NCBI GenBank assembly: GCA_041916775.1
Contig: JAYRYZ010000005.1
Span: forward strand, 133,967 to 197,966
Direction of reading: 5' to 3'
Length of the DNA stretch: 64,000 nucleotides
DNA from: UBA2357 sp041916775
Lineage (GTDB): Bacteria; Pseudomonadota; Gammaproteobacteria; Burkholderiales; Rhodocyclaceae
Shown here: in pieces, positions 9,299 to 17,914 of the stretch
How the letters are laid out: each line of letters begins with the position of its first letter
Numbering within the stretch: the stretch's first letter is position 1
Notes under the pieces: generated by a model
The model's database searches: none
Seen by the model: only the letters and a program-made list of their open reading frames with translations
What the model was told of the DNA's origin: nothing
Made by a program: the position numbers and the translations under genes

Positions 9299-10195
9299 TC
9301 AGCCCTCACCGCGCGCGGCGAGTCGCCAAAGATGCGCTGCGACGAGCGCACGCCATGGGGAGAATCGCGCCAACCAATCTGCGCAGAACTCGGCGGTCGG
9401 CGCGGATTGCAATCGAAGCAGGCGGCGCAGGCCGCGCCTCACCGCGGCATCGCCGTGCAGCGACCCATCCAGCCAGCCGTAGCCACGCAGCAGCGTGTAG
9501 TCCACGGTCCAAGGGCCGACGCCCTTCATCGCCAGCAACTGTGCCCGCGCCGCTGCCGGGTCGAACCCACCGAGCCAGTCGTCGAGGGGCAGCGCCCGGG
9601 TCAGCACGGCCTCGGCAACCGCCAGCAGCGTCGCCGCCTTGGCTTGGGAAAACCCTGCCTGTCGCAGCCGATCCAAACCTAGCGTGAGAATGGTGGCTGC
9701 GTCGGGATAACATAGCAGTCCGTCCTCACACACCCGGTTGCAGGTCGCGACGAGGCGGCGACGCAAGGACAGCGCCGCCGGGAGGCTGATCTGCTGCCCG
9801 GTTATCGCCCAACTGAGCGCTTCGAACGGCGTCGCCGTGAGCGGCACCCGCAAGCCGGGGTAGATGCGCAGGAGCGGGCCCAACGCCTCGTCACCGCCAA
9901 AGGCGTCCATGAAGGCTTCGATCGGCTGACGCACCCCGAGCATGCGCTCGAAGATTGCAGGCGTCGCTAAGTTCGCAACGCGCCCGCCGCCACCGCCCAA
10001 AGCAAGCCTCACCGACGCCTTTCGGGAAAGGAATCGTACCGACAGCAGTGCCGGCTGCGAATCGATCAGCAGGGCCTTCACGAATCCGTCCGGCCCGGCG
10101 CGCTCCGACGCGGACAACGGGTCGCGTCCGTGAAATTCCAGAACGTCCTCCGTGCTGTATCCATCAGGAAGCGTCAGGACGTGCTCGGCCACCAT
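9299..10195 (-). CDS. AlkA-like DNA-3-methyladenine glycosylase II
   Basis: 298 residues from ATG 10195; an in-frame ATG at 10222 would add nine. The HhH-GPD core is clear: a helix-hairpin-helix LLAMKGVGPWTVDY (about 220-233) followed by the catalytic Asp of LHGDAAVRR (Asp249). The preceding segment FEALSWAITGQQIS is typical of AlkA. The N-terminal domain is shorter and lacks the Ada-like methyl-acceptor regions. It removes alkylated bases to start base-excision repair. It is transcribed divergently from nqrA. The 255 bp after it, to 9044, contain no gene I can support. Confidence 0.88.
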   Translation of the reverse strand: MVAEHVLTLPDGYSTEDVLEFHGRDPLSASERAGPDGFVKALLIDSQPALLSVRFLSRKASVRLALGGGGGRVANLATPAIFERMLGVRQPIEAFMDAFGGDEALGPLLRIYPGLRVPLTATPFEALSWAITGQQISLPAALSLRRRLVATCNRVCEDGLLCYPDAATILTLGLDRLRQAGFSQAKAATLLAVAEAVLTRALPLDDWLGGFDPAAARAQLLAMKGVGPWTVDYTLLRGYGWLDGSLHGDAAVRRGLRRLLRLQSAPTAEFCADWLARFSPWRALVAAHLWRLAARGEG

Positions 10196-10312
10196 CGCCC
10201 CCTCAAGTGCTCGACCGCACAACGAGCCAAGTCATGCAGGTCGCGGTCCGCTACGGTGGCCACAGGGCGCGCCATCCAGGGCATGAGACTGTTGTTTGCA
10301 AAGTGATTCGCC

Positions 10313-10341
10313 TTCGTACATTTGCGTACAAACGTTATAAT
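10313..10341 (+). promoter_or_regulatory. Probable nqr operon promoter
   Basis: TATAAT at 10336-10341 is a perfect -10 hexamer, about 118 bp upstream of nqrA. The -35 region (TTCGTA at about 10313) is poor. A direct repeat CGTACA (10315-10320 and 10325-10330) overlaps the spacer and could bind an activator. Confidence 0.5.
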
Positions 10342-10459
10342 CCGCTGCCTATCCATAGAGGCGCTTTATTTGTTTTCTTCCAGGGCACGACGTGCTTCGT
10401 GTCAGTTCGCTTACCGTGCGTGATCAACCAGTCGAGTCATGCACATCTGGACGGAACCC

Positions 10460-11797
10460 ATGATCAGAATAAAACGAGGCCTGGATTTACCCATCACCGG
10501 CGTACCGGATCAGCGTATCGACTCCGGCCGCAGCGTGCGCAGCGTCGCCGTGCTTGGACCAGACTACCACGGCATGAAGCCCACGATGGCCGTACAGGTC
10601 GGTGACCGCGTGAAGACCGGCCAGATACTGTTCTCCGACAAGAAGAACCCGGGGATTCATTTCACGGCGCCCGGCGCCGGAGTCGTCAGCGCAATCCACC
10701 GAGGCGCACAGCGCGTGTTGCAGTCGGTCGTCATCGATCTGGAAGGAGACGAAGGGCTCGACTTCGACGCCTATGCGGACGCCGCGCTCCCCGGCCTCAG
10801 CGCCGATCAGGTGCGCGACAACCTGCTCCGCTCAGGCCTATGGACGGCGCTGCGCACCCGGCCGTTCAGCAAGGTCCCGGCTGCGGATGCGACACCGGCC
10901 TCCATTTTCGTCACCGCGATCGACACCCATCCGCTGGCGGCGGATCCGGCGGTGATCATCGGCGAGTACGCCGCGGATTTCCGCAACGGCCTCGCAGTGC
11001 TGGCGCGCCTTGCGCCGGTGGTCGTTTGCAGCGGCGAGGGACGGCGTTTCGGTGACGATGGCCTCGCAAACGTGCGCAACGAGCAGTTTGCCGGACCGCA
11101 CCCGGCCGGCTTGCCGGGCACGCACATCCATTTCGTCGATCCGGTGTCGGCCACGAAGTCCGTCTGGCACATCGGCTATCAGGACGTCATCGCGGTGGGC
11201 AAGCTCTTCACCAGCGGGCGACTCTGGGTGGAGCGCGTGGTCGCGCTTGCCGGCCCGGTCGTGGAGTCGCCGCGACTGGTGCGCTCGAGGCTGGGCGCCA
11301 ACCTTGAAGAACTGGTCGCCGGGGAGTTGAAGCCCGGTAACAATCGCCTGATCTCCGGTTCGGTGTTCGGTGGCCGCAACGCGCGTGGTCCCTTTGCGTT
11401 CCTGGGCCGCTACCACGTGCAGGTGTCCTGCCTGCGCGAGGGCAACGACCGCGAGTTCATGCATTACCTGCGCGCGGGCGTGAACAAACATTCGGTGTTG
11501 AACATCTTCGTGTCCAAGCTCGCGAACGGACGCCTCTTCGATTTCACCACCACCACCAACGGCAGCCCGCGCGCGATGGTACCGGTTGGCAACTACGAGG
11601 AAGTCATGCCGCTCGACATCCTGCCAACGCAGCTGCTGCGCTACCTGATCGTGGGCGACACCGAGATGGCGCAGAAGCTCGGTTGCCTGGAACTGGACGA
11701 GGAGGATCTGGCGTTGTGCACCTATGTCTGTGCGGGCAAGTACGAGTACGGCCCCATTCTGCGCGACAACCTGACGCGTATCGAGAAGGAGGGTTGA
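10460..11797 (+). CDS. nqrA: Na+-translocating NADH:quinone reductase subunit A
   Basis: 445 residues from ATG 10460 (MIRIKRGLDLPITG, the usual NqrA opening). The frame upstream to 10439 is not needed. NqrA is the peripheral cytoplasmic subunit of Na+-NQR, which oxidises NADH, reduces ubiquinone and pumps sodium. The FTAPGAGVVSAIHRG barrel-sandwich segment near the N-terminus and the C-terminal LCTYVCAGKYEYG region with its cysteines are characteristic. First gene of an eight-gene operon with gaps of a few bases or overlaps; nqrB follows after 3 bp. Confidence 0.96.
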   Translation: MIRIKRGLDLPITGVPDQRIDSGRSVRSVAVLGPDYHGMKPTMAVQVGDRVKTGQILFSDKKNPGIHFTAPGAGVVSAIHRGAQRVLQSVVIDLEGDEGLDFDAYADAALPGLSADQVRDNLLRSGLWTALRTRPFSKVPAADATPASIFVTAIDTHPLAADPAVIIGEYAADFRNGLAVLARLAPVVVCSGEGRRFGDDGLANVRNEQFAGPHPAGLPGTHIHFVDPVSATKSVWHIGYQDVIAVGKLFTSGRLWVERVVALAGPVVESPRLVRSRLGANLEELVAGELKPGNNRLISGSVFGGRNARGPFAFLGRYHVQVSCLREGNDREFMHYLRAGVNKHSVLNIFVSKLANGRLFDFTTTTNGSPRAMVPVGNYEEVMPLDILPTQLLRYLIVGDTEMAQKLGCLELDEEDLALCTYVCAGKYEYGPILRDNLTRIEKEG

Positions 11798-11800
11798 GCG

Positions 11801-13015
11801 ATGGGCATCCGTGAATATCTCGACAGCGTCGAGCACCACTTCGAAAAGGGCGGCAAGCACGAGAAGTGGTACGCGCTCTACGAAGCGATCGACACCTTCT
11901 TCTACCGCCCCGCCAGCGTCACCCGCAGCACCGCACACGTGCGCGACGGGCTGGACCTGAAGCGGATGATGATCACCGTGTGGCTGTGCACCTTCCCGGC
12001 GATGTTCTTCGGCATGTGGAACATCGGCTACCAGGCGAACAGCCTCTATGCTGCAACGCCGGACTTGCTGTCCTCGCAGACAGACTGGCAGCTTGCGCTG
12101 GCGAGCCTCTTTGCCGGCAATGACCCTGGAAGCCTGTGGGATAACTTCATCCTCGGGGCGGCCTATTTCCTGCCGATCTATCTCGTGACCTTCGCCGTCG
12201 GTGGCTTCTGGGAGGTGTTGTTCGCCTCCATCCGCGGACATGAGGTGAACGAGGGCTTCTTCGTCACCTCGGTGCTGTTCGCGCTCACCCTGCCGCCGTC
12301 AATCCCGCTCTGGCAGGTGGCCCTCGGCATCAGCTTCGGTGTGGTGATCGGCAAGGAGGTCTTCGGCGGTACGGGCAAGAACTTCCTCAACCCGGCGCTC
12401 ACTGGCCGCGCGTTCCTTTACTTCGCCTATCCGGCGCAGATCTCCGGCGACGCGGTGTGGACCGCGGTGGACGGCTATGCGGGGGCGACGCCGCTGTCGC
12501 TCGCAGCGGCGGGTGGCGTGGACATGATCACCAGCGCCGGTTACAGCTGGTGGACCGCGTTCTCCGGCATGATCCCGGGTTCCGCAGGCGAAACCAGCTC
12601 GCTCGCCATCCTCATCGGTGGTGGCGTGTTGCTGCTCACCAAGATCGCATCCTGGCGCATCGTCTCTGGCGTCGCGCTCGGCGTGATCGGCATGAGCCTC
12701 GTCTTGAATGCGTTCGGCTCGGATACCAACCCGATGTTCGCGATGCCGTGGTATTGGCACTTCGCCGTCGGCGGCCTCACCTTCGGCATGATCTTCATGG
12801 CCACCGATCCGGTGTCCGCGTCGATGACCAACACCGGCAAGTGGATCTTCGGCGCATTCATCGGGGTGATGACGGTGTTGATCCGGGTGGTGAACCCCGC
12901 ATTCCCGGAGGGGATCATGCTCGCGATCCTGTTCGGTAACCTGTGCGCGCCGCTGATCGACCATTTCGTCGTGAGCGCCAACATCAAGCGGAGGATGGCA
13001 CGCCATGTCCAGTAA
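11801..13015 (+). CDS. nqrB: Na+-NQR subunit B
   Basis: 404 residues, an integral membrane subunit with about ten hydrophobic helices. The DGYAGATPL motif carries Thr230, the expected site of covalent FMN attachment. The GTGKNFLNPALTGRAFLYFAYP block is highly typical. NqrB forms the sodium channel together with NqrD/E and also carries riboflavin. It overlaps the start of nqrC by 11 bp. The flavin transferase ApbE needed to load FMN is not encoded in this window. Confidence 0.96.
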   Translation: MGIREYLDSVEHHFEKGGKHEKWYALYEAIDTFFYRPASVTRSTAHVRDGLDLKRMMITVWLCTFPAMFFGMWNIGYQANSLYAATPDLLSSQTDWQLALASLFAGNDPGSLWDNFILGAAYFLPIYLVTFAVGGFWEVLFASIRGHEVNEGFFVTSVLFALTLPPSIPLWQVALGISFGVVIGKEVFGGTGKNFLNPALTGRAFLYFAYPAQISGDAVWTAVDGYAGATPLSLAAAGGVDMITSAGYSWWTAFSGMIPGSAGETSSLAILIGGGVLLLTKIASWRIVSGVALGVIGMSLVLNAFGSDTNPMFAMPWYWHFAVGGLTFGMIFMATDPVSASMTNTGKWIFGAFIGVMTVLIRVVNPAFPEGIMLAILFGNLCAPLIDHFVVSANIKRRMARHVQ

Positions 13016-13793
13016 CAAGGAGTCGACCGGCCGAACCCTGATGGTGGCCTTGGTCGTGAGTCTGGTGAGCTCGGTGTTCGTAGCCGGCGCCGCCGTTTCC
13101 CTGAAGCCGGTCCAGATCGAGAACCGGCTGCTCGACAAGCAACGCAGCATCCTGTCGATTGCCGGCATCGGGGGCAACGACCTCTCCTCGCGTGAGGTTC
13201 AGTCACTGTTCTCGAGCCGCATCAAGGCGCGCGTCGTGGATCTCGAGACCGGTGAGTACAAGGACGGGATCGACGCGCTCACCTTCGATCCGCTCAAGGC
13301 GGCGCGCGATCCAAAGATGTCCGCCCCGCTGCCGGGCGACAAGGACATCGCCTCGATCAAGCGCCGCGAGAACTTCACCACGGTGTATGTGGTCGAGAAC
13401 GACGGCAAGATGGAGTCGCTGGTGCTGCCGGTGCGTGGCTATGGGCTGTGGTCTACATTGCACGGCTTTCTCGCCGTCAAGCCGGACCTGAACACCGTCG
13501 TGGGTCTCGGGTTCTACCAGCACGCCGAGACGCCGGGCCTGGGTGGCGAGGTGGACAACCCCAACTGGCGCAATCAGTGGCCCGGAAAGACCCTTTTCGA
13601 CGACCGCGGCAAGCCGATCATCCGCATCGTCAAGGGCGGCGTGGATCCCGCCAGTCCGGACGCTGGCCATCAGGTCGATGCCCTGGCGGGTGCGACCCTC
13701 ACCAGTAACGGCGTCGACCGTCTGTTGCAATTCTGGCTTGGTGAGCAAGGCTTCGGCCCGTATATCGCCAAGCTGCGTCAGCAGGGAGCTTGA
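13005..13793 (+). CDS. nqrC: Na+-NQR subunit C
   Basis: 262 residues with one N-terminal membrane anchor (about 11-32) and a periplasmic FMN-binding domain. LAGATLTSNG near residues 228-236 is the flavinylation motif of NqrC. The ORF starts inside the end of nqrB. NqrC passes electrons from the NqrD/E iron centre to FMN on NqrB. Length and motif order are normal. Confidence 0.95.
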   Translation: MSSNKESTGRTLMVALVVSLVSSVFVAGAAVSLKPVQIENRLLDKQRSILSIAGIGGNDLSSREVQSLFSSRIKARVVDLETGEYKDGIDALTFDPLKAARDPKMSAPLPGDKDIASIKRRENFTTVYVVENDGKMESLVLPVRGYGLWSTLHGFLAVKPDLNTVVGLGFYQHAETPGLGGEVDNPNWRNQWPGKTLFDDRGKPIIRIVKGGVDPASPDAGHQVDALAGATLTSNGVDRLLQFWLGEQGFGPYIAKLRQQGA

Positions 13794-13795
13794 TC

Positions 13796-14464
13796 ATGTC
13801 GAAACATACAGCCAAGGAAGTACTGCTCAACCCCATCTTCGCCAACAACCCGATCGGTTTGCAGATCCTCGGCATCTGTTCGGCACTGGCGGTGACATCC
13901 AACCTCAACACCGCCATCGTGATGTCGATCGCGCTGACGCTGGTGACCGGCTTCTCGAACCTCTTCATCTCGATGATCCGGTCGCAGATCCCTGCCTCGA
14001 TCCGCATGATCGTGCAGATGGTCATCATCGCCTCACTGGTGATCGTGGTGGATCAGATCCTCAAGGCCTATGCCTTCACCCTCGCCAAGCAGTTGTCGGT
14101 GTTCGTGGGGCTGATCATCACCAACTGCATCGTGATGGGTCGCGCGGAAGCGTTCGCCATGCAGAATCCGCCCTGGATCTCCTTCCTCGACGGCATCGGC
14201 AACGGGCTGGGTTATAGCGCAGTGCTGATTGCACTGGGCGTGATCCGCGAGCTCTTCGGTGCCGGCAAACTGTTCGGTATCGAGATACTTCCGCTCGTCA
14301 AGGACGGTGGCTGGTATGTGCCCAACGGCCTGCTGCTGTTGCCGCCCTCTGCGTTCTTCCTGATCGGCCTCTTCATTTGGGCGCTGCGCGAGTGGAAGCG
14401 CGAGCAGATCGAGAAGCCTGCCTTCCGCATGGCACCGCAGGTCCAGGAAAAGGAGGCCTACTGA
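13796..14464 (+). CDS. nqrD: Na+-NQR subunit D
   Basis: 222 residues. ATG 13796 is chosen over a TTG at 13790 because it sits 7 nt after GGGAG (13784-13788) and gives the usual MSKHTAKEVLLNPIF start. About six membrane helices. Cysteines in GICSALAV and TNCIVMGRAEAFA lie in the half-helices that, with their NqrE counterparts, hold the intramembrane [2Fe-2S] cluster. nqrE begins 1 bp after the stop. Confidence 0.95.
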   Translation: MSKHTAKEVLLNPIFANNPIGLQILGICSALAVTSNLNTAIVMSIALTLVTGFSNLFISMIRSQIPASIRMIVQMVIIASLVIVVDQILKAYAFTLAKQLSVFVGLIITNCIVMGRAEAFAMQNPPWISFLDGIGNGLGYSAVLIALGVIRELFGAGKLFGIEILPLVKDGGWYVPNGLLLLPPSAFFLIGLFIWALREWKREQIEKPAFRMAPQVQEKEAY

Positions 14465-14465
14465 G

Positions 14466-15074
14466 ATGGAACATTACCTGAGCCTGTTCGTCAGGTCCGT
14501 GTTCATCGAGAACATGGCCCTGTCCTTCTTCCTCGGCATGTGCACCTTCATCGCGATCTCCAAGAAGGTCGAGACCGCAATCGGCCTCGGTATCGCGGTG
14601 GTCGTGGTGCAAACCATCACCGTGCCGGTGAACAACCTCATCTACACCTGGCTGTTGCGCGATGGCGCGCTGGCCTGGGCGGGGCTGCCGGAGATCGATC
14701 TCTCCTTCCTCGGCCTGCTCTCCTACATCGGCATCATCGCCGCGATGGTGCAGGTGCTGGAGATGTTGCTCGACAAATACGTGCCCAGCCTCTACAACGC
14801 GCTCGGCGTGTTCCTGCCGCTGATCACGGTGAACTGCGCGATCATGGGCGGCACCCTGTTCATGGTCGAGCGCGACTACAACCTCAGCGAAAGCATCGTT
14901 TACGGTGTGGGCTCCGGCTTCTCGTGGGGGCTCGCAATCGCGCTGCTCGCCGGTATCCGCGAGAAGCTGAAGTACAGTGACGTGCCTGACGGCCTGCAGG
15001 GTCTGGGCATCACCTTCATCACCATCGGGCTGATGTCGCTGGGCTTCATGTCCTTCTCCGGCATTCAACTCTAA
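14466..15074 (+). CDS. nqrE: Na+-NQR subunit E
   Basis: 202 residues, a six-helix membrane protein homologous to NqrD in inverted topology. Cysteines in GMCTFIAIS and VNCAIMGG complete the iron-sulphur site shared with NqrD. Sequence and length are typical. nqrF follows after 12 bp with an AAGGAGGGG Shine-Dalgarno sequence. Confidence 0.95.
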   Translation: MEHYLSLFVRSVFIENMALSFFLGMCTFIAISKKVETAIGLGIAVVVVQTITVPVNNLIYTWLLRDGALAWAGLPEIDLSFLGLLSYIGIIAAMVQVLEMLLDKYVPSLYNALGVFLPLITVNCAIMGGTLFMVERDYNLSESIVYGVGSGFSWGLAIALLAGIREKLKYSDVPDGLQGLGITFITIGLMSLGFMSFSGIQL

Positions 15075-15086
15075 GGAGGGGCAAGG

Positions 15087-16313
15087 ATGAATATTCAGGA
15101 AATCCTGCTCGCAATCGGCATGTTCACGGCGGTGGTGCTGGCGCTGGCGGTGTTCATCATCTTCGCGCGTTCGAAGCTGGTGTCCTCCGGCGACGTCACC
15201 ATCGAGATCAACCACGAGCGCACCATCACCGTTCCGGCCGGCGGCAAGCTGCTGCAGACGCTGGCGGCCAACAACATCTTCCTTTCCTCGGCCTGCGGCG
15301 GTGGTGGCACCTGCGCACAGTGCAAGTGCCAGGTCTTCGAGGGTGGCGGCGAGATGCTCCCGACCGAGGAATCGCACTTCACCAAGCGTGACGCCAAGGC
15401 CGGCTGGCGACTGTCGTGTCAGACCCCGGTCAAGCAGAACATGAAGATCGAGGTGCCGGAGGAAGTCTTCGGCGTGAAGAAGTGGGAGTGCACGGTCGAG
15501 TCCAACCCCAACGTCGCCACCTTCATCAAGGAGCTCACGCTGCGCCTGCCGGAAGGCGAGAACGTCGATTTCCGCGCCGGCGGCTATGTGCAGCTGGAAT
15601 GCCCGCCGCACGTCGCGAACTACAAGGACTTCGACATCCAGGAGGAATACCGCGGCGACTGGGACAAGTTCAACATGTGGCGCTTCGTCTCCAAGGTCGA
15701 CGAACCGGTGATCCGCGCCTACTCGATGGCGAACTACCCGGAAGAGAAGGGCGTGGTGAAATTCAACATCCGCGTGGCCTCGCCCCCGCCGAACCGTGAC
15801 GACATCCCGCCGGGCAAGATGTCGTCCTTCGTGTTCAACCTGAAACCGGGCGACAAGGTCACGGTGTATGGCCCCTTCGGCGAGTTCTTCGCGCGCGAAA
15901 CCGACAACGAGATGGTCTTCGTCGGCGGCGGTGCGGGCATGGCACCGATGCGCTCGCACATCTTCGATCAGATGAAGCGCCTGAAATCCAAGCGCAAGAT
16001 CAGCTTCTGGTACGGCGCTCGCTCGATGCGCGAGGCCTTCTACGTCGAGGAGTTCGACAAGCTCGCCGAGGAAAACCCCAACTTCAAGTGGCATCTGGCG
16101 CTTTCCGACCCGCTGCCAGAGGACAACTGGACGGGCTACACCGGTTTCATCCACAACGTGCTGTACGAGAACTACCTCAAGAACCATCCGGCGCCGGAAG
16201 ACTGCGAGTTCTACATGTGCGGCCCTCCGATGATGAACTCCGCAGTCATCAAGATGTTGCTGGATCTCGGCGTCGAGCGCGAGAACATCATGCTTGACGA
16301 CTTCGGCGGCTGA
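15087..16313 (+). CDS. nqrF: Na+-NQR subunit F (NADH-oxidising)
   Basis: 408 residues. An N-terminal membrane helix (about 5-27) is followed by a [2Fe-2S] ferredoxin domain with Cys70, Cys76, Cys79 and Cys111. Next come an FAD domain (RAYSMANYP) and an NADH-binding domain (VGGGAGMAPMRSH). The C-terminus ends in DDFGG as in other NqrF proteins. It is the electron entry point of the complex, taking hydride from NADH. All cofactor ligands are present. Confidence 0.96.
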   Translation: MNIQEILLAIGMFTAVVLALAVFIIFARSKLVSSGDVTIEINHERTITVPAGGKLLQTLAANNIFLSSACGGGGTCAQCKCQVFEGGGEMLPTEESHFTKRDAKAGWRLSCQTPVKQNMKIEVPEEVFGVKKWECTVESNPNVATFIKELTLRLPEGENVDFRAGGYVQLECPPHVANYKDFDIQEEYRGDWDKFNMWRFVSKVDEPVIRAYSMANYPEEKGVVKFNIRVASPPPNRDDIPPGKMSSFVFNLKPGDKVTVYGPFGEFFARETDNEMVFVGGGAGMAPMRSHIFDQMKRLKSKRKISFWYGARSMREAFYVEEFDKLAEENPNFKWHLALSDPLPEDNWTGYTGFIHNVLYENYLKNHPAPEDCEFYMCGPPMMNSAVIKMLLDLGVERENIMLDDFGG

Positions 16314-16327
16314 CCGGGAGAACACTC

Positions 16328-16543
16328 ATGGAAATGATCCTCGTCACCTTTGCGATCATCGCCCTCGTGGTGCTGTTGATGGCGATCGGCGTGATCTTCG
16401 GTCGGAAACCCATCGCTGGCAGTTGTGGCGGCTACAAGGCGCTGGATATCGAATGTGCCGCGGGCTGCAAGAATCCGTGCGAAAAACGGCTCGCCCGCAT
16501 GAAGGCCAAGGCGCAGGCACAAGAAGGGAGTCACGCATGCTGA
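16328..16543 (+). CDS. nqrM: Na+-NQR maturation protein NqrM
   Basis: 71 residues: one membrane helix (about 4-24), then a four-cysteine segment (Cys33, Cys43, Cys47, Cys51) in GSCGGYKALDIECAAGCKNP. NqrM (DUF539) is required to assemble functional Na+-NQR, probably by delivering iron for the NqrD/E site. It follows nqrF by 14 bp with GGGAGAAC upstream of the ATG. Its stop overlaps the start of the CBS gene. Confidence 0.92.
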   Translation: MEMILVTFAIIALVVLLMAIGVIFGRKPIAGSCGGYKALDIECAAGCKNPCEKRLARMKAKAQAQEGSHAC

Positions 16544-16932
16544 AATCGATGTTGGTCCGCGACTACATGACCACGGACCACCTCGCCTTCACGCCCGAGA
16601 CGGACGTGCTGAAGGCGATTCATCAATTGCTCGCCCATCAACTGACCGGCGCGCCGGTGCTGGGTACGGACGGCAAACTGGTGGGCTTCTTTTCCGAGCG
16701 GGACGCCTTGAAGGCTGGCCTGAATGCCTCATACTACGAGCAACCCGGCGGCCCGGTTTCGCAGTTCATGTCGCACGAGGCCAAGTCGCTTGACGCACAA
16801 TCTTCGATGGCTGATGCAGTCGAGATGTTTCTGGCCAATCATTACCATTGCTACCCGGTGGTGTCGGGCGACCGGGTTATCGGCCAGCTATCCCGCCGGG
16901 ACGCCTTGAAGGCGCTCGAGAAGCTCTGGTAG
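16537..16932 (+). CDS. CBS-domain protein at the end of the nqr operon
   Basis: 131 residues, almost entirely a pair of CBS domains (about 5-60 and 75-130) with the repeated motif SERDALK / SRRDALK. CBS pairs bind adenine nucleotides and sense energy or redox state. Start ATG 16537 lies inside the end of nqrM, so the two are translationally coupled. Linkage suggests a regulator of, or an accessory to, the sodium pump, but that is inference. A terminator follows 18 bp after the stop. Confidence 0.82.
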   Translation: MLKSMLVRDYMTTDHLAFTPETDVLKAIHQLLAHQLTGAPVLGTDGKLVGFFSERDALKAGLNASYYEQPGGPVSQFMSHEAKSLDAQSSMADAVEMFLANHYHCYPVVSGDRVIGQLSRRDALKALEKLW

Positions 16933-16950
16933 TCGTTCTGTCCTCAAGCA

Positions 16951-16980
16951 AACCGACCCCATGTGGGTCGGTTTTTTTTT
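16951..16980 (+). terminator. Rho-independent terminator of the nqr operon
   Basis: Stem AACCGACCC (16951-16959) / GGGTCGGTT (16965-16973) with a 5-nt loop, running into nine T residues (16972-16980). It lies directly after the CBS gene and is a textbook intrinsic terminator. Confidence 0.93.
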
Positions 16981-17069
16981 GCGCTTGCTGACCCGAAACG
17001 TGGTTCGGCATGCATCAAGCTCCGTCATTCGGGCTACACTCGCATCGTATCGCGCGGGAGCATACGAAC

Positions 17070-17783
17070 ATGGGCAGTTGGTTGATCAGTTGGGGTGACG
17101 TTGCGGCGATTCCGCTCTCACCCATGCTTTACGGCATCATCGCGCTCCTGCTCATCGGCGCGACCTACGCCTTTCTGCGCGAACGTGGCGGCCTGATGCT
17201 GATCGCACTCGCCTCTGCGTTCGGTACGTTTTCGTTGCAGGATCACATTCAGGCGCAGGGATTCGGCACGCTCGCGCTGAACACGCTGTCCATCCAGACG
17301 AGTGCGGGCAGCACCACCCTGAGTTGTTCCACGCCCCCCACACCCACGCCGACCCCGCCAGCCACCCCGACCGCGACACCAACGAGCCTCCCCACCGGCA
17401 CACCGACAAACACCCCGACTGCCACGGCAACCAGCACGCCGACGAGCACACCTACGAATACGCCGACATCGACGCCGACCAACACGCCGACCAACACGCC
17501 GACCAACACCCCGACCAATACGCCGACGAACACGCCGATCGAGACACCAACGACAGGCCCGACACCCAACGGTGGCAGCGCGTTGGATATCCCGCGGGTC
17601 AAGGCTCAAGGCGGGGTCCCGGACGATGTGGTGATCGTCACCAACGATACGCCCGCCACAGTCGTGCTGACCCGGGTCGAAGCGCAAGGCTTCGTGCCCA
17701 CGCCTGTTGCGAACCAATGCATCCAGGGCCAGCAATTGCCAGCCGGTGCAAGCTGCAACCTGCCATGCCCTGCTCCTGGCTGA
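17070..17783 (+). CDS. Membrane-anchored Pro/Thr-repeat protein with IPTL-like signal
   Basis: 237 residues from ATG 17070, which has GGGAG about 12 nt upstream. Near the N-terminus AIPLSP (13-18) is followed by a hydrophobic stretch and RERGG (38-41). This is the tripartite pattern of IPTL/PEP-type exosortase signals but placed near the start, as in so-called midcut proteins. Residues about 88-170 are repeats of TPTNTPT type. A C-terminal beta-rich domain of about 65 residues has two cysteine-containing segments (NQCIQGQ, ASCNLPC). Inference: a surface protein processed by an exosortase-like enzyme, with a linker suited to O-glycosylation. It is isolated between two terminators, next to the glycosylation locus. 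Confidence 0.75.
   Translation: MGSWLISWGDVAAIPLSPMLYGIIALLLIGATYAFLRERGGLMLIALASAFGTFSLQDHIQAQGFGTLALNTLSIQTSAGSTTLSCSTPPTPTPTPPATPTATPTSLPTGTPTNTPTATATSTPTSTPTNTPTSTPTNTPTNTPTNTPTNTPTNTPIETPTTGPTPNGGSALDIPRVKAQGGVPDDVVIVTNDTPATVVLTRVEAQGFVPTPVANQCIQGQQLPAGASCNLPCPAPG
17335..17560 (+). repeat. Imperfect ACNCCGAC repeats coding Pro-Thr linker
   Basis: Degenerate tandem repeats with a 12-base core (ACGCCGACCAAC type) encoding about 75 residues of Thr-Pro with interspersed Asn and Ser. Several copies at 17477-17520 are identical, so recombination could change linker length in steps of four residues. Confidence 0.85.
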
Positions 17784-17807
17784 TCCTTGATCCAGCGACT
17801 CCACGAG

Positions 17808-17834
17808 AACGCGCCATCAGGCGCGTTTTTGTTT
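17808..17834 (+). terminator. Rho-independent terminator
   Basis: Stem ACGCGCC (17809-17815) / GGCGCGT (17820-17826) with loop ATCA and a T-rich tail (17826-17834, one G inside). It lies 25 bp after the Pro-Thr protein and 80 bp before the HAD-UbiA start, so it separates the two units. Confidence 0.88.
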
Positions 17835-17878
17835 CGTCGTGACCAGGCTTCCAACCGAAATCCATGCCCTCCCCCGCA

Positions 17879-17902
17879 CCAGGACCAGGACCAGGACCAG
17901 GA
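17879..17902 (+). repeat. CCAGGA hexanucleotide repeat before or within the UbiA gene start
   Basis: Four perfect CCAGGA copies. They lie just upstream of the favoured ATG 17915. If translation begins at ATG 17864 they encode a Gly-Pro run. Each copy also carries an AGGA, so copy number could change the distance or number of ribosome-binding elements. Confidence 0.8.
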
Positions 17903-17914
17903 CCACGTTGCACG

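Noticed and set aside
9158..9687. Plus-strand frames of 106-174 codons opposite alkA
   Set aside because: They run antisense to the clear HhH-GPD coding sequence and contain no domain; high-GC antisense shadows.
17335..17560. Tandem ACNCCGAC repeats as a non-coding repeat array
   Set aside because: They are in frame throughout and encode the Pro-Thr linker of an otherwise well-formed protein.
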